From: Mycobacterium sp. 852014-50255_SCH5639931
Lineage (GTDB): Bacteria; Actinomycetota; Actinomycetes; Mycobacteriales; Mycobacteriaceae
Length of the DNA stretch: 64,000 nucleotides
Assembly: GCF_001665605.1 (NCBI RefSeq)
Contig: NZ_LZSV01000010.1
Coordinates: 124,001-188,000, forward strand
Reading direction: 5' to 3'
Below the pieces are notes generated by a model. That model was not told the origin of the DNA. It ran no database searches and worked only from the letters and a program-made list of their open reading frames with translations. The position numbers and the translations under genes are program-made. Shown here piece after piece: positions 17,505 through 27,047 of the stretch. Numbering within the stretch: position 1 is the first letter of the stretch; each line of letters starts with the position of its first letter.

Positions 17505-18968
17505 GTGAGTGTCGCCCCGGATATGACCGTTGCCCTACAGGACCGGTTCTTCCGCGAACTGCCGGAGATGGCCGTCCGCTGGAAAGCTGAGGCGCCCGCC
17601 GACTTGCGGCTGCTTGCCCTCAACGAGCGGCTTGCCGCCGAACTCGGCCTGGACTCCGGCTGGCTGCGGAGTCCCGATGGGATGCGCTTCCTGGTGGGCG
17701 ACTTGGTCCCCAGCACCGCCGTCCCTGTAGCCCAGGCCTATTCAGGGCATCAGTTCGGCGGCTTCGTCCCCCGGCTTGGCGACGGACGCGCACTGCTGCT
17801 CGGGGAGCTCGTCGGCGACGACGGGCGGCTGCGCGACATTCACCTGAAAGGCTCGGGGCCGACGCCGTTCGCCCGCGGCGGGGACGGCCTGGCGGCCGTC
17901 GGGCCCATGCTGCGCGAGTACATCGTCAGCGAGGCGATGCATGCGCTCGGGGTGCCGACGACGCGATCGCTGGCCGTCGTGGGTACCGGCCGCCCGGTGC
18001 TGCGTGAGGCGGAGCTGCCCGGGGCCGTGCTGGCCCGCGTGGCCAGCAGCCACCTACGGGTCGGCAGCTTCCAGTTCGCCGCGTCCACCGGCGACGCCGG
18101 CCTGCTGCGCCGCCTCGCCGACCATGCGATCGCCCGCCACCACCCCGGCGCCGCCGACGCCGAACGTCCCTACCTCGCGTTGTTCGAAGGGGTGGTCGCC
18201 GTGCAGGCGTCGCTCATCGCGCACTGGATGCTGATCGGATTCGTCCACGGGGTGATGAACACCGACAACATGACGATCTCCGGCGAAACGATCGACTACG
18301 GACCGTGCGCCTTCATGGAGGCCTACGACCCCGACACCGTCTTCAGCTCGATCGACTTCTGGGGGCGCTACGCGTACGGCAACCAACCCCTCGTCGCCGG
18401 CTGGAACCTCGCCCGTTTCGCCGAGACGCTGCTTCCGCTGCTGTCCGACGATCCCGACGAGGGGGTCGCGCTCGCGGAGAATTCGTTCGGGGTCTTCCAG
18501 CGCGAGTACGACGCCGTGTGGTCGTCCGGAATGCGCGCCAAATTGGGTTTGCCCGCGGACGTCGACGCCAAAGAGCTGAAGGCACTTTGCGACGAGTTAC
18601 TCGCCTTGCTCAAGGACAGCCACGTCGACTACACCTCGTTTTTCCGCCACCTCGGCCGCGCGGCGCGAGGCGATGCCGAACCCGCGCGCGGCTTGTTCAT
18701 CGACCTCGCCGGGTTCGACGCGTGGCTGTCGCGGTGGCAAACCCTGCGGCCCGACGCCGACGCCATGGATCGGGCCAACCCGATCTACATTCCGCGCAAC
18801 CATCTGGTCGAGGAAGCTCTGGCGGCCGCCACGGCGGGCGATCTCCAACCGCTCGAACAGCTGCTCGCCGCGGTCACCGCGCCCTATGACGAGCGAGCGG
18901 GCCTGGAACGTTACGCCAATCCGGCCCCCGAGGACTTCGGTAAGTACCAAACGTTCTGCGGTACTTAG
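17505..18968 (+). CDS. selO: SelO-family protein adenylyltransferase (pseudokinase)
   Basis: A 487-residue protein with the SelO/YdiU fold. [20 protein letters not shown] and the [18 protein letters not shown] nucleotide loop lie near residue 110. Then come [20 protein letters not shown], the atypical catalytic loop [13 protein letters not shown] and the metal-binding DYGPCAFME. SelO transfers AMP to Ser/Thr/Tyr of target proteins and responds to redox stress. A C-terminal Cys (FCGT) stands where eukaryotic SelO has selenocysteine. The start may be this GTG or the ATG at 17523. It follows the hemerythrin gene. Confidence 0.92.
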   Translation: MSVAPDMTVALQDRFFRELPEMAVRWKAEAPADLRLLALNERLAAELGLDSGWLRSPDGMRFLVGDLVPSTAVPVAQAYSGHQFGGFVPRLGDGRALLLGELVGDDGRLRDIHLKGSGPTPFARGGDGLAAVGPMLREYIVSEAMHALGVPTTRSLAVVGTGRPVLREAELPGAVLARVASSHLRVGSFQFAASTGDAGLLRRLADHAIARHHPGAADAERPYLALFEGVVAVQASLIAHWMLIGFVHGVMNTDNMTISGETIDYGPCAFMEAYDPDTVFSSIDFWGRYAYGNQPLVAGWNLARFAETLLPLLSDDPDEGVALAENSFGVFQREYDAVWSSGMRAKLGLPADVDAKELKALCDELLALLKDSHVDYTSFFRHLGRAARGDAEPARGLFIDLAGFDAWLSRWQTLRPDADAMDRANPIYIPRNHLVEEALAAATAGDLQPLEQLLAAVTAPYDERAGLERYANPAPEDFGKYQTFCGT

Positions 18969-18970
18969 CT

Positions 18971-19798
18971 TTACGTGAGCTTCGCGAATTCAGCCTGCAG
19001 CTCATCGAGACGGCGAAGGGTTTCGCCGCGAGGCTCGGTGGGCAGTTCCACCAGCAGGTGCTGCAACCCGAGAGCGCGGTAGCCCTCAAGCTCTTCTGCC
19101 GTCGGCGCGCCACCGTGAAAGCTGATCACCGGCACGTCCTGACCGGCCATGTCGCGCAGTTGCTCCAATTGCGGCGCCAAGGCCTGCGCCGACGGTGTCA
19201 TCGACAGCCAGCCGGCACGCAGCCTGGCGATGCGTTTGAAGCCGGCCGGTCCGCCGCCGAAGTACAGCGGCGGATAGGGCTTCTGCACCGGCTTGGGCCA
19301 ACTGTAGATGGGGCCGAAGTTTACGAATTCGCCGTGAAATTCGGCTGTTTCGTGCGTCCAGATCTCGACCATCGCGTCCAGTCGTTCGTCAACCACTCGT
19401 CCTCGGACCCCGGGATCGACGCCGTGGTTGGCGATCTCTTCGCGCAGCCAGCCCACACCGACACCGAACCTGAATCGTCCTCGCGACACCAGATCCAGCG
19501 ACGCCACTTCTTTGGCCGTGTGAATCGGATCGCGCTGGGGCACCAGCGCGATACCGGTGCCCAGGACCAGCCGGTCGGTGACGGCGGCCGCGGCGGTCAA
19601 CGCCACAAACGGATCCAGGGTGCGGTAGTACTTCGGCGGGATGGGACCGCCGGCCGGGTAGGGGGTTACGTCGCCCGCCGGGATGTGCGTGTGCTCGGCG
19701 AGGAACAGCGACTCGAATCCACGCTGCTCGAGCGCCTGCCCCAGCTCCATCGGGCCAATGCCCTCATCGGTTACGAATGTCAGTACGCCTACGCCCAT
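18971..19798 (-). CDS. LLM-class F420-dependent oxidoreductase
   Basis: A 275-residue luciferase-like TIM barrel: FVTDEGIGPMELGQALEQRG, FLAEHTHIP, LVLGTGIALVPQRDPIHTAK, ASLDLVSRGRFRFGVGVGW and PLYFGGGPAGFKRIARLRAG. The length and sequence agree with the Rv3079c group as I recall it. The ATG at 19798 gives MGVGVLTF; an ATG at 19816 is also in frame and would overlap the upstream gene. It follows the small membrane gene at 19803 on the same strand with almost no gap. The substrate is unknown. Confidence 0.92.
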   Translation of the reverse strand: MGVGVLTFVTDEGIGPMELGQALEQRGFESLFLAEHTHIPAGDVTPYPAGGPIPPKYYRTLDPFVALTAAAAVTDRLVLGTGIALVPQRDPIHTAKEVASLDLVSRGRFRFGVGVGWLREEIANHGVDPGVRGRVVDERLDAMVEIWTHETAEFHGEFVNFGPIYSWPKPVQKPYPPLYFGGGPAGFKRIARLRAGWLSMTPSAQALAPQLEQLRDMAGQDVPVISFHGGAPTAEELEGYRALGLQHLLVELPTEPRGETLRRLDELQAEFAKLT

Positions 19799-19802
19799 GG
19801 TC

Positions 19803-20207
19803 TCAGTCAACCGCATCGGGCTCGTTCCGGCGACCGCCTGACTGCGATCGGGCCGCGCCCCAGAGCCCCACACCGATGCCGATGACGGCGCCGCCCAAGC
19901 CGATGATCCGTTGCGAGGGCTTCAACTCATCATGGACGCTGATGCCGCCGAGCAGGTCGGCTGCGTCGGCACCGCCGGATGCCAGGAACCAGCCGCGGGT
20001 GTTCTTGCCGCGCAACGCCGCCGTCGCGAGCATGCCACCGATCAACGCGTCGCGATATCCCATGGACCGCAACAACAGTCGGGCCGTCGGCGCCGGCTCG
20101 CCGGGATCTCCCCAGAACCGGTTCGCGGTCAAGGGGTCGACGAGGAACCAGACGCCGGAGGTGAGTCGGATGCTGCCCGCGAGAAGTGCCGCTCGGTCGA
20201 TTGACAT
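19803..20207 (-). CDS. Small DUF4267-like membrane protein
   Basis: A 134-residue protein. RAALLAGSIRLTSGVWFLVDP at the start, RLLLRSMGYRDALIGGMLATA in the middle and a Gly-rich final segment (GLGGAVIGIGVGLWGAA) give about four short hydrophobic stretches. The SMGYRDALIG segment is typical of small DUF4267-type proteins. It is the first gene of a two-gene unit with the LLM oxidoreductase. The function is unknown. Confidence 0.7.
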   Translation of the reverse strand: MSIDRAALLAGSIRLTSGVWFLVDPLTANRFWGDPGEPAPTARLLLRSMGYRDALIGGMLATAALRGKNTRGWFLASGGADAADLLGGISVHDELKPSQRIIGLGGAVIGIGVGLWGAARSQSGGRRNEPDAVD

Positions 20208-20264
20208 GCTCGGCAGCCTAGGAGCAAACCGCGCTCCCGCGCACGGCTTCGCCCCAAGAGCCCG

Positions 20265-20519
20265 TCACGGCGCGGGGCACGCGTGGGCGATTGGTATGGA
20301 GGCCGGCCACAATGCCGTGGTCAGGCCGAAGGCCACGGCGTCGGCTCCGGTCGGGAACACGGCCTCCACCCGAGTCTGGATCAGTCGAGCCTCTTCGGCG
20401 TGAAAAAGGGTCCACACGAACCCCATACACAAGTACGGGATCGCCAGCCACAACGCCAGTTCGATCAGCGCGCCGACCCTGACTTGATAGCGCATCGTGC
20501 GCCGAACTACCTCCATCAC
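20265..20519 (-). CDS. Small membrane protein
   Basis: An 84-residue protein with MRYQVRVGALIEL, a hydrophobic span (LALWLAIPYLCMGFVWTLF), a charged helix (HAEEARLIQTRVE) and a second span (AVAFGLTTALWPASIPI) with a Cys-Pro tail. The start could be the ATG at 20519, 20516 or 20495. The charge pattern and codon use support a real gene. No function is known to me. Confidence 0.6.
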   Translation of the reverse strand: MMEVVRRTMRYQVRVGALIELALWLAIPYLCMGFVWTLFHAEEARLIQTRVEAVFPTGADAVAFGLTTALWPASIPIAHACPAP

Positions 20520-20544
20520 CGCACGCTCCTAGGTTCCGACCGGG

Positions 20545-20973
20545 TCAGTCCAGCGCGGGGTCGGTCAGCCCGCACAGCTTGCACAGGGTGGCGAGGCCGT
20601 CGGGCGTGCCGGGCCAGTGCTTGGCAAGCGCGCCGGGCCCCGCTGTGCGGCTGATCCAGCGCAGCACCAGACCAACGATGATCACGTCGTCGGCGAATCC
20701 GATGACCGGGATGGCGTCGGGGATCAGGTCGATGGGCGACACGACAAAAGCGATCAGTGCCACCAATGCAATCCGGATCCGCCGCGGCAGTTCGGTATCG
20801 GCGGCGAGGCGTTTCAGCAGCCGGAGCACGTCGGGCAGGAGGCGCACCAGGTCCTGCATTTTGGCCTCGGGTCGCATCAGCCAGAAGGTGACAGCCAGGA
20901 TCAGCCAGATCACCGCGAGCGCAACCAGGATGCCGACCGCGATCACCCACCAGTCAGGCCACATCACGTACAT
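20545..20973 (-). CDS. DUF1232/YkvA-family membrane protein
   Basis: A 142-residue protein with one N-terminal hydrophobic span (WWVIAVGILVALAVIWLILAV), a Leu/Arg-rich amphipathic region and the DUF1232 core: ALIAFVVSPIDLIPDAIPVI, then GFADDVIIVGLVLRWI. The SPIDLIPD..P..G..DD motif defines the family. The role is unknown. It precedes the 84-residue membrane gene on the same strand by 25 bp. Confidence 0.85.
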   Translation of the reverse strand: MYVMWPDWWVIAVGILVALAVIWLILAVTFWLMRPEAKMQDLVRLLPDVLRLLKRLAADTELPRRIRIALVALIAFVVSPIDLIPDAIPVIGFADDVIIVGLVLRWISRTAGPGALAKHWPGTPDGLATLCKLCGLTDPALD

Positions 20974-21015
20974 CTTGGTCGGTCCGGCTCAGTCATGCCA
21001 GCGCCGGCGGGTTTT

Positions 21016-21405
21016 CTACGCGGCCCCCGGCGGCGGGAACGGAATCCAGGGAATGGTCCAGATACCGGGCGGAGGCTGCGGTGGCTCCGTGGTCGGTTCT
21101 CCGATGTGTTGGGGGCAGTAGGCATTCACCGCGCTTGTGGTGAAGTGGGTCGCGTCCGCCACCGTGAAGCCGGCATTCTCCGACGTCACGCTCTGGATGA
21201 CCGCGGCTTTGGAGTGACCCTGGTCCATCAGCTCGCAGGCCTTCTTGCCGACCTGAATGGCGACGGCGCCGTTCTTGTAGGGAACGCCGGCCTGATCGAG
21301 CGCCGTCAAGAAGTTCGCATCGGGGTTGCTGGCCGGGTCAGCCTGCGCGGGCGTGGCCGCGCCGATGGCGGCGGCGAAGCTCGCAAGCACGAGAAGCATC
21401 CGCAC
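21016..21405 (-). CDS. Secreted DUF732 protein
   Basis: A protein of about 129 residues. The signal peptide (LLVLASFAAAIGAATPAQA) precedes a DUF732 domain: FLTALDQAGVPY, CELMDQGHSKAAVIQSV and VNAYCPQH with the two conserved Cys. It ends in a Pro-rich tail. GTG at 21405 sits 8 bp after AAGG and is preferred; ATG two codons later is an alternative. DUF732 proteins are exported mycobacterial proteins of unknown function. A second member lies at 23704-24045. Confidence 0.85.
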   Translation of the reverse strand: MRMLLVLASFAAAIGAATPAQADPASNPDANFLTALDQAGVPYKNGAVAIQVGKKACELMDQGHSKAAVIQSVTSENAGFTVADATHFTTSAVNAYCPQHIGEPTTEPPQPPPGIWTIPWIPFPPPGAA

Positions 21406-21495
21406 CGCTTCATCCTTGTAGAGATGGTGCGAATTGTCCTGTCGGCCCGCGCGAACTCCGCTTAGTGTGGTTGGCGGGATGAAGGACGAGTGCCT

Positions 21496-22359
21496 ATGAA
21501 CATCGACGACGAATCCGTCACGACGCTGGAAGACCTCAGGGGCGATCTGGCGCAGCGGTACAAGCGGACGGCGAGCGGTGGAAGCTCTGTCGACAACGCG
21601 ATCGTCGACGCCGACATGGCGGCCCTCGACCGCGACGGCTACGTCATTTGGAAGGAGCTGCTCACACCGGAGCAGTGCCAGCAGATCCGCGAGGTCGTGC
21701 GGCCATGGCTGGGGCACACCGGGCGCAACTCGTTCGAGGGGCGGCACACCCAGCGCATCTACAGCCTGCTGAGCCGGACGCGGGTATGCGACGGGATCGT
21801 CGCCGATCCCCGGGTATTGGCGGTGCTTGATCGGCTGCTGATGCCCAACTACCTGCTTTCGGCGTTGCAGGCCATCAACATTCAGCCCGGGGAGGCCGCC
21901 CAGCTGGCTCACCACGACGACGGGTTCTACCCGGTCCCGCGTCCGCGAGAACCCTTGGCGGCGGCGACGATCTGGGCCATCGACGACTTCACCGCGGACA
22001 ACGGGGCCACGGTCCTCTACCCCGGCAGCCACCGTTGGGGGAAGCGCCGGCCGGGTCCCGACGATCAGGCCATGCCGGTCGTCATGCCCGCCGGCTCGTG
22101 CGTCTTCTTCGTGGGCACCCTGTGGCACGGCGGGGGCGCCAACAACACCGGCCACGACCGCCTTGCCGTCACCGCCCAGTACTGCCAACCGTGGCTGCGA
22201 CCGATGGAAGCCTTCACACTGTCGATATCGCGCGACATCGCCCGCTCGGTCTCCGACGACCTTCGCCGAATGCTCGGCTACAGCATCCACCCGCCGTTCG
22301 TCGGCGCGGTCGACGGTCTGCACCCGCTCCGGCTGTTGGAAGCCGCGCGGGATTCGTAG
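21496..22359 (+). CDS. PhyH-family Fe(II)/2-oxoglutarate dioxygenase
   Basis: A 287-residue protein of the phytanoyl-CoA dioxygenase superfamily. The N-terminal helical part contains the DRDGYVIWKELL strand. The iron site is HHDDG (His-x-Asp) near residue 141 with the distal His in LWHGGGANNTG near residue 220. The 2-oxoglutarate Arg is likely in HDRLAVTAQYC. GAAGGA lies about 9 bp before the ATG at 21496, so this start is preferred to the GTG at 21490. It should hydroxylate a small molecule or lipid, with the substrate unknown. It is convergent with the DMT transporter. Confidence 0.9.
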   Translation: MNIDDESVTTLEDLRGDLAQRYKRTASGGSSVDNAIVDADMAALDRDGYVIWKELLTPEQCQQIREVVRPWLGHTGRNSFEGRHTQRIYSLLSRTRVCDGIVADPRVLAVLDRLLMPNYLLSALQAINIQPGEAAQLAHHDDGFYPVPRPREPLAAATIWAIDDFTADNGATVLYPGSHRWGKRRPGPDDQAMPVVMPAGSCVFFVGTLWHGGGANNTGHDRLAVTAQYCQPWLRPMEAFTLSISRDIARSVSDDLRRMLGYSIHPPFVGAVDGLHPLRLLEAARDS

Positions 22360-22362
22360 GTC

Positions 22363-23295
22363 TTAGTTTCGTCTTCCGCTGACACCCGCCAACCGCGCGG
22401 CGTCGACGGGCGTGGACTGTTGCGGGCTGCCCACCTCGATCGCCTGGCTGCGGCTCAGCGCGATGGCGGCGGCCACCATGCCCCAGACGGCGACTGCCAG
22501 CGCCAGCGCCGTCGAGCGGCCCACCGTCAGGTGTTCACCTAGCACCCCAACGCCGAGCACGACCGCGACAACCGGCTCGCCGACCAACATGATCGGGACC
22601 GACGCCTGCAACGCGCCGGCATGAAAGGCCGAGTTCTGCACCACCGTTACCGCGACCGCCAAGGCGACCAAAACGTAGGGAGCGGGGACGGTGAGGAGTG
22701 CGTGCCAGCCGCCGACGGCGTAGCGGTGCGTGCAGATCTTCGTCAGGACGGCGATCATGCCGAGCAGGACCGCCACGGCCACGCCCAGCAGCATGGCGCG
22801 CACGCGACCCGCGGCGCGGCCGGCTGCCGTCAGGCACACCACCAGCAACGGCACCGTCACCAACAACGCCAGTGTCCACGCCGGGACCGCAGGGCGGACA
22901 TGGCCTTCGCGCGGCTGGCCGACGAGCACGAAAACCGTCAGCGCGCCCGTCAACAGCGTCGCCCAGCCCCACTGGACCGCACTGATGCGCTGGTGGCAGA
23001 GCCGCGCGCTCAAGGGCAACGCGAACAACAGCGACGAGACCAGCAGCGGCTGGATGAGCAGCAGCGATCCGTGCGCCAGCGCCACGGCCTGAAACACGTA
23101 GCCGGCGACGGCGGCGACGGTGCCCGCCCACCACAGCGGTCGCGTCGCCAGGGTCGTCACCATCGTTCCCGACATGCCCTCATCGGCCGGAACGTCCTGG
23201 GCGGCTCGCTGCCGAACAACAATGCCCACCGCGGCCCAGAACGCCGAAAGCAATGCCGAAAAGATCGCGACCGCGTGCGATTCCCCCCACCCCAT
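22363..23295 (-). CDS. DMT-superfamily (EamA-like) transporter
   Basis: A 310-residue protein with about nine or ten hydrophobic segments in two similar halves, as in the drug/metabolite transporter superfamily. Gly-rich spans such as AVAGYVFQAVALAHGSLLLI and the second-half motif PIMLVGEPVVAVVLGVGVLG (Glu in the penultimate helix region) fit EamA proteins. It is probably an inner-membrane exporter of a metabolite. Start ATG at 23295. It is a single-gene unit. Confidence 0.85.
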   Translation of the reverse strand: MGWGESHAVAIFSALLSAFWAAVGIVVRQRAAQDVPADEGMSGTMVTTLATRPLWWAGTVAAVAGYVFQAVALAHGSLLLIQPLLVSSLLFALPLSARLCHQRISAVQWGWATLLTGALTVFVLVGQPREGHVRPAVPAWTLALLVTVPLLVVCLTAAGRAAGRVRAMLLGVAVAVLLGMIAVLTKICTHRYAVGGWHALLTVPAPYVLVALAVAVTVVQNSAFHAGALQASVPIMLVGEPVVAVVLGVGVLGEHLTVGRSTALALAVAVWGMVAAAIALSRSQAIEVGSPQQSTPVDAARLAGVSGRRN

Positions 23296-23439
23296 GCCCG
23301 TGCGGATACCCCGGACGTCCGCGCGGCTAACTGGGCTCGGCGCGAACGCGCGCAGCGGCGCAGCGCGCTAGTTTGTTTGTGACTCACCGCACATTTATGC
23401 TGACGGTGTATTCCAGGTCACAACTTGGTAGGAGCTTTA

Positions 23440-23655
23440 ATGGCCGCAGCCCATGGCCCGAGCAAGCACGTTGTCGCCGCTCCGCGTCCCAGCGGAGCGA
23501 TCCATTCGCACCGGATACTGCTGGCCGTGTTCGTGGTCATGGCCCTCATCGCTGCGATCACAGGCATCGTCGTCGCCGCGTCGACGGGCCACACCACCGC
23601 CGCGCTCGTCATCGCCCTGGTTGCCGGCGGGTGGTTTTCCGCCGCCCTCTGCTAG
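23440..23655 (+). CDS. Small membrane protein
   Basis: A 71-residue protein. GGAG (AGGAG at 23430-23434) lies 5 bp before the ATG at 23440, which is better than the in-frame start at 23425. A polar N-terminus with His and Ser is followed by two hydrophobic spans (ILLAVFVVMALIAAITGIVV and TTAALVIALVAGGWFSAAL). No family is recognised. It stands between the DMT transporter and a DUF732 gene. Confidence 0.65.
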   Translation: MAAAHGPSKHVVAAPRPSGAIHSHRILLAVFVVMALIAAITGIVVAASTGHTTAALVIALVAGGWFSAALC

Positions 23656-23703
23656 GGGTCCGACATGGAGGCCGCGTTCGACCGCTGGACCAATACCTAG
23701 GGG

Positions 23704-24045
23704 TCAGCTGGCGACTGCGCCGGGGCAGTACTTGATTCGACCCAGGTCCACCCACATGTTGGCCCGCCTGGCGGCTTGATCCGGGTTCAGCCCGGTCATC
23801 GCCTGGTTGTTCGCCTGTTGCATCGCGCCAACGATCTGCGCGCGCGACCAGCCCTGCGCCATGGCGTTGCACATGGTCTGTTCGGTCTGCATCTCGTAGT
23901 TGGGCCAGTCCGGCATGAAGCCGATCGGGTCAGCGTGGGCCGTGGCAAACGTGCCCGGCATCGAAGCTGGAGCGATCAGCGCGATGACGAATGTCAGGGC
24001 GAGAAGCAGCTTTCTCGTGACCGATAGTGAGAGCGACTGTTGCAC
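23704..24045 (-). CDS. Secreted DUF732-like protein
   Basis: A 113-residue protein. A signal peptide (LLLALTFVIALIAP...) with cleavage after AHA is followed by a domain with two Cys (TMCNAMAQGWSRAQIVGAM and IKYCPGA) and the ANMWVDLG segment. The layout is that of DUF732/DUF4189-like secreted mycobacterial proteins. GAGGAGAAG sits 6 bp before the GTG at 24045, which fixes the start. The function is unknown. Confidence 0.8.
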   Translation of the reverse strand: MQQSLSLSVTRKLLLALTFVIALIAPASMPGTFATAHADPIGFMPDWPNYEMQTEQTMCNAMAQGWSRAQIVGAMQQANNQAMTGLNPDQAARRANMWVDLGRIKYCPGAVAS

Positions 24046-24431
24046 GGGAACTTCTCCTCGACTCGGCGCCTCGATGATCTGGAGGTCGACAAGCTATGAC
24101 CCCGGCTACCAATGGTAGGGCCTCGACATCGTCCACCGTTCGAGATGTCAGGTTCTCGCCCTACGGTCACCGCCAATCCAACCCGGCGTTCTATCAGGTA
24201 CCCGTTCGTGTCCTGACGCCGTCGTCAGCGAGAGCAGGGAACTGTGCGACTCCGGCAAGAAAGCCGATAATCGCCAGTGCGGGTCGGAGCTCTTTCAAGC
24301 AGCCGTCTCGCGACGTGTCAAGTCGGTCATGCGATCCGTCGTCTTCGATGTCCGAAACATCTATGATCCAAAGCGCCTTCTGGCGAGGACTCGACTACGA
24401 CGGTACGGGCCGACATTGAGGAGAATCAAAA
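24046..24431. other. Intergenic region with an inverted repeat
   Basis: Nearly 390 bp without a convincing gene. It must hold the promoters of the DUF732 gene (leftward) and the decarboxylase gene (rightward). CTGACG-CCGT-CGTCAG at 24213-24228 is a perfect 6-bp-arm repeat and could be an operator or a hairpin. Confidence 0.4.
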
Positions 24432-25376
24432 TTGAGAGCCCTCGTTGCGGGCGCCGCCGGGTTCTTGGGGTCCCACCTCTGCGACCGTCTTCGCCACGAC
24501 GGCATCGAGGTTATCGGGCTCGACAACCTCTGCACCGGTGGGCGCGAGAACTTAAGGCAACTCGAGGGAGACCCGGGCTTTTCTTTTTTCGAGCACGACA
24601 TCACCCGGCCGGTAGACGCGGCCGTCGCCCGTCCGCTGGATGTCATCTTCAACTTGGCATGCCCTGGATCGCCGCGCGCCTACCAGCGGGACCCCTTGTT
24701 CACCCTGGAGACCAACTACGTCGGTACGAGGAACCTTCTGGAACTGGCACGCGAGGAGCGGGCGACGATTCTCCAAGCTTCCACCAGCGAGATTTACGGG
24801 GATCCCATCGTCCACCCCCAAGTCGAGAGCTACCGGGGCAATGTCAATTGCTTCGGCGCGCGGAGCTGTTACGAAGAAGGCAAGCGGATCTCGGAGACTC
24901 TGATGCTCGAGTACAGCCGTCGCTACGACGTGCGAATAAAGGTTGTCCGCATATTCAATACCTACGGTCCGAGAATGGACATGGAGGATGGCCGAATCAT
25001 CCCCTCGTTCATCGTCCAGGCGCTGCGGGGGGAACCCATCACCGTCTTCGGGGACGGCAGCCAGACCCGCTCATTCTGCTATGTCGACGATCTCATCGAG
25101 GGTCTTGTGCGGATGGCCGCGAGCGAACCCTCGTTCACGGGACCCGTCAACCTGGGCAGTCCGACCGAACTCACCGTTCTCGAGACGGCGAGCATGATCG
25201 GCGAGATAACCGGGTCGGCCTCGGAAACCGTATTTCGGCCCCTGCCGCCGGATGACCCCAAGAGGCGCAAACCGGATATCAGCCTCGCCGAGTCCACGCT
25301 CGCCTGGAGGCCACGAGTCCCTTTCGGAGAGGGCGCCGCGCGAACTGTCGAATACTTCAAAGGAATCGTCGGATGA
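24432..25376 (+). CDS. UDP-glucuronate decarboxylase (UXS-type NAD-dependent SDR)
   Basis: A 314-residue extended SDR. The NAD motif is GAAGFLGSHL (residues 7-16), with LDNLCTGGRENL for the ADP-ribose edge. FNLACPGSPRAYQRDP and FGARSCYEEGKR (catalytic Tyr-x3-Lys) are the signatures that separate UDP-xylose synthases from epimerases. IFNTYGPRMDMEDGR and FVDDL-like YVDDLIEGLVRM complete the family pattern. It would convert UDP-glucuronate to UDP-xylose. The start is TTG at 24432, 8 bp after GAGGAG. It opens a sugar-modification group with the glycosyltransferase and methyltransferase that follow. Confidence 0.9.
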   Translation: MRALVAGAAGFLGSHLCDRLRHDGIEVIGLDNLCTGGRENLRQLEGDPGFSFFEHDITRPVDAAVARPLDVIFNLACPGSPRAYQRDPLFTLETNYVGTRNLLELAREERATILQASTSEIYGDPIVHPQVESYRGNVNCFGARSCYEEGKRISETLMLEYSRRYDVRIKVVRIFNTYGPRMDMEDGRIIPSFIVQALRGEPITVFGDGSQTRSFCYVDDLIEGLVRMAASEPSFTGPVNLGSPTELTVLETASMIGEITGSASETVFRPLPPDDPKRRKPDISLAESTLAWRPRVPFGEGAARTVEYFKGIVG

Positions 25377-25740
25377 GCTCGCAGGGGCGCCGAGATCATT
25401 AATGTCTACGAGCGGGCAAGCGCGGCACTTGATCAACGTTCCTTTCACCAATCTCCTGACAGAGCAAAATGATTCGGGATGCCGGGTCGATGGCGCCGCC
25501 AGCGAGCAGTTCGCCCAGCCTGCGTGGCGACTGAGTCGCGGCAGGCACGATTAAGCTGCTTAGCATCAGGGAGCACCCACACTCAACGGACTCGCCCGCC
25601 GACCACGATTGACGAATGAGGGTCATGGCTCATCAAACCCTTCAAAGCCGCCGTTGTCCTATTGCCGCCGTTCTCATTCGGCGTTTTTTGGGCTCACGGC
25701 CGCGCTGCACACTCAGGTCACCGGACGTTGGGCTCCGGCG
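25377..25740. other. Gene-poor stretch
   Basis: About 360 bp between the decarboxylase and the glycosyltransferase. A 50-codon frame (25402-25554) has no family likeness or ribosome site. No repeat or RNA structure was recognised. Confidence 0.3.
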
Positions 25741-26940
25741 ATGAGGTTCGTGCTGGCAACCTTGGGGACTCGGGGTGATATCGAGCCGTGCGCCGCCATC
25801 GGTCGAGAACTGCAGCGTAGAGGTCACGATGTACGCATGGCGGTTCCCCCGAACTACATCGGCTTCATCGAGTCGGCGGGTCTTGCCGCGGTCGCACACG
25901 GCCCGGATCAGGTCCGGCAGAACAGCGATCTCGAACGCAAATACGGAACGATGCCGAGCCCCGTCCTCATGGCGTGGGAAATTTTCCGGGATCTCACTCA
26001 ACTCTGGCCGGAGCTGGGTAAGGCGCTCACGTCGCTGGCCGACGGGGCCGACCTGCTGTTGACGGACGCAAGCGAGCAAGGGCTGGCCGCCAATGTTGCG
26101 GAATACTATGACATTCCGCAGGCTGCGGTGCACATCTACCCGATCCCACCGGGTACGCATTCACGAATAACCAGAGACGCTGAAGACGTCCAGCGCCGGA
26201 CACTGGGCCTGCCAGAGGAAATGGGACCATCGACGCGACAACCGCTGGAGCTCCAGGCCTACGACGAACTCTTCTTTCCCGGGCTGGCAGCCCAATGGGC
26301 GGAACACGGCCTGCGACGACCTTTCGTTGGCGGGCTGACCCTGGAGCTGCCGACGCAGGTCGACGACGAGGTCTCGTCGTGGATTGCAGCGGGAACGCCG
26401 CCGATCTACTTCGGCTTCGGCAGCAGTGCACGAGTCGCATCTCCCGGCGACGTGATCACGATGATCAGCGGGGCTTGTGCGCAGCTCGGCGAGCGCGCGT
26501 TGATTTGCAGCGGCGTGAGTGACCTTAACAAGCTCCGGGATTCCGCCCACGTAAAGGTTGTGAGCGCGGTGAACCACTCGGCTGTCTTTCCCTCTTGCCG
26601 CGCGGTGGTCCACCACGGTGGCCCCGGCACCACGTTCGCCGGCATCCGGGCCGGAGTTCCCACGTTGGCCCTTGCCGTCTCGGTGGATCAACCGATGTGG
26701 GCAGCCGCGGTCAATCAACTCGAAGTAGGCATCGGACGGCGCTTCGACGAAACCACCCTGCAGTCGCTGGTTGCGGATTTGCGGTCTATCCTCACTCCGC
26801 ACTGCATCACGCGAACCCAAGAGGTCGCCGCCCAGATGTCGACGCCCGCGGAAAGCGCTGCCACCGCAGCCGATCTCCTCGAAGACGCTGTCCGTGTCGG
26901 CCCACTGGCAAATCGGCAAACGCCGCTGACCGCGGACTAA
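25741..26940 (+). CDS. GT1-family glycosyltransferase (GPL/Rv1524-like)
   Basis: A 399-residue GT-B glycosyltransferase. The N-terminus MRFVLATLGTRGDIEPCAAI is typical of mycobacterial glycopeptidolipid and phenolic-glycolipid GT1 enzymes. The C-terminal donor site reads VVHHGGPGTTFAGIRAGVP near residue 290, followed by VDQPMWAAAV. The ATG at 25741 is chosen because this family begins with this strand; the 44 codons upstream look non-coding. It likely moves a hexose or deoxyhexose from a nucleotide sugar to a lipid or natural product. The upstream UXS-type gene may supply UDP-xylose. Confidence 0.9.
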   Translation: MRFVLATLGTRGDIEPCAAIGRELQRRGHDVRMAVPPNYIGFIESAGLAAVAHGPDQVRQNSDLERKYGTMPSPVLMAWEIFRDLTQLWPELGKALTSLADGADLLLTDASEQGLAANVAEYYDIPQAAVHIYPIPPGTHSRITRDAEDVQRRTLGLPEEMGPSTRQPLELQAYDELFFPGLAAQWAEHGLRRPFVGGLTLELPTQVDDEVSSWIAAGTPPIYFGFGSSARVASPGDVITMISGACAQLGERALICSGVSDLNKLRDSAHVKVVSAVNHSAVFPSCRAVVHHGGPGTTFAGIRAGVPTLALAVSVDQPMWAAAVNQLEVGIGRRFDETTLQSLVADLRSILTPHCITRTQEVAAQMSTPAESAATAADLLEDAVRVGPLANRQTPLTAD

Positions 26941-27047
26941 CCGGTGCCCACCACTCAGTCACCGCGACGAAATGGGTGATGACTAGACATTGCGCCCGAG
27001 CGCCCTGCGCGAGCGTCGCAGGATGAATTCGTTCGACGGAACGCCTG

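Noticed and set aside
18940..18968. Selenocysteine at the end of SelO
   Set aside because: The corresponding position is an ordinary Cys codon (FCGT) followed by a normal stop, and no SECIS-like need exists.
25402..25554. 50-codon frame after the UXS-type gene
   Set aside because: No ribosome site, mixed codon use and no recognisable family; not supported as a gene.
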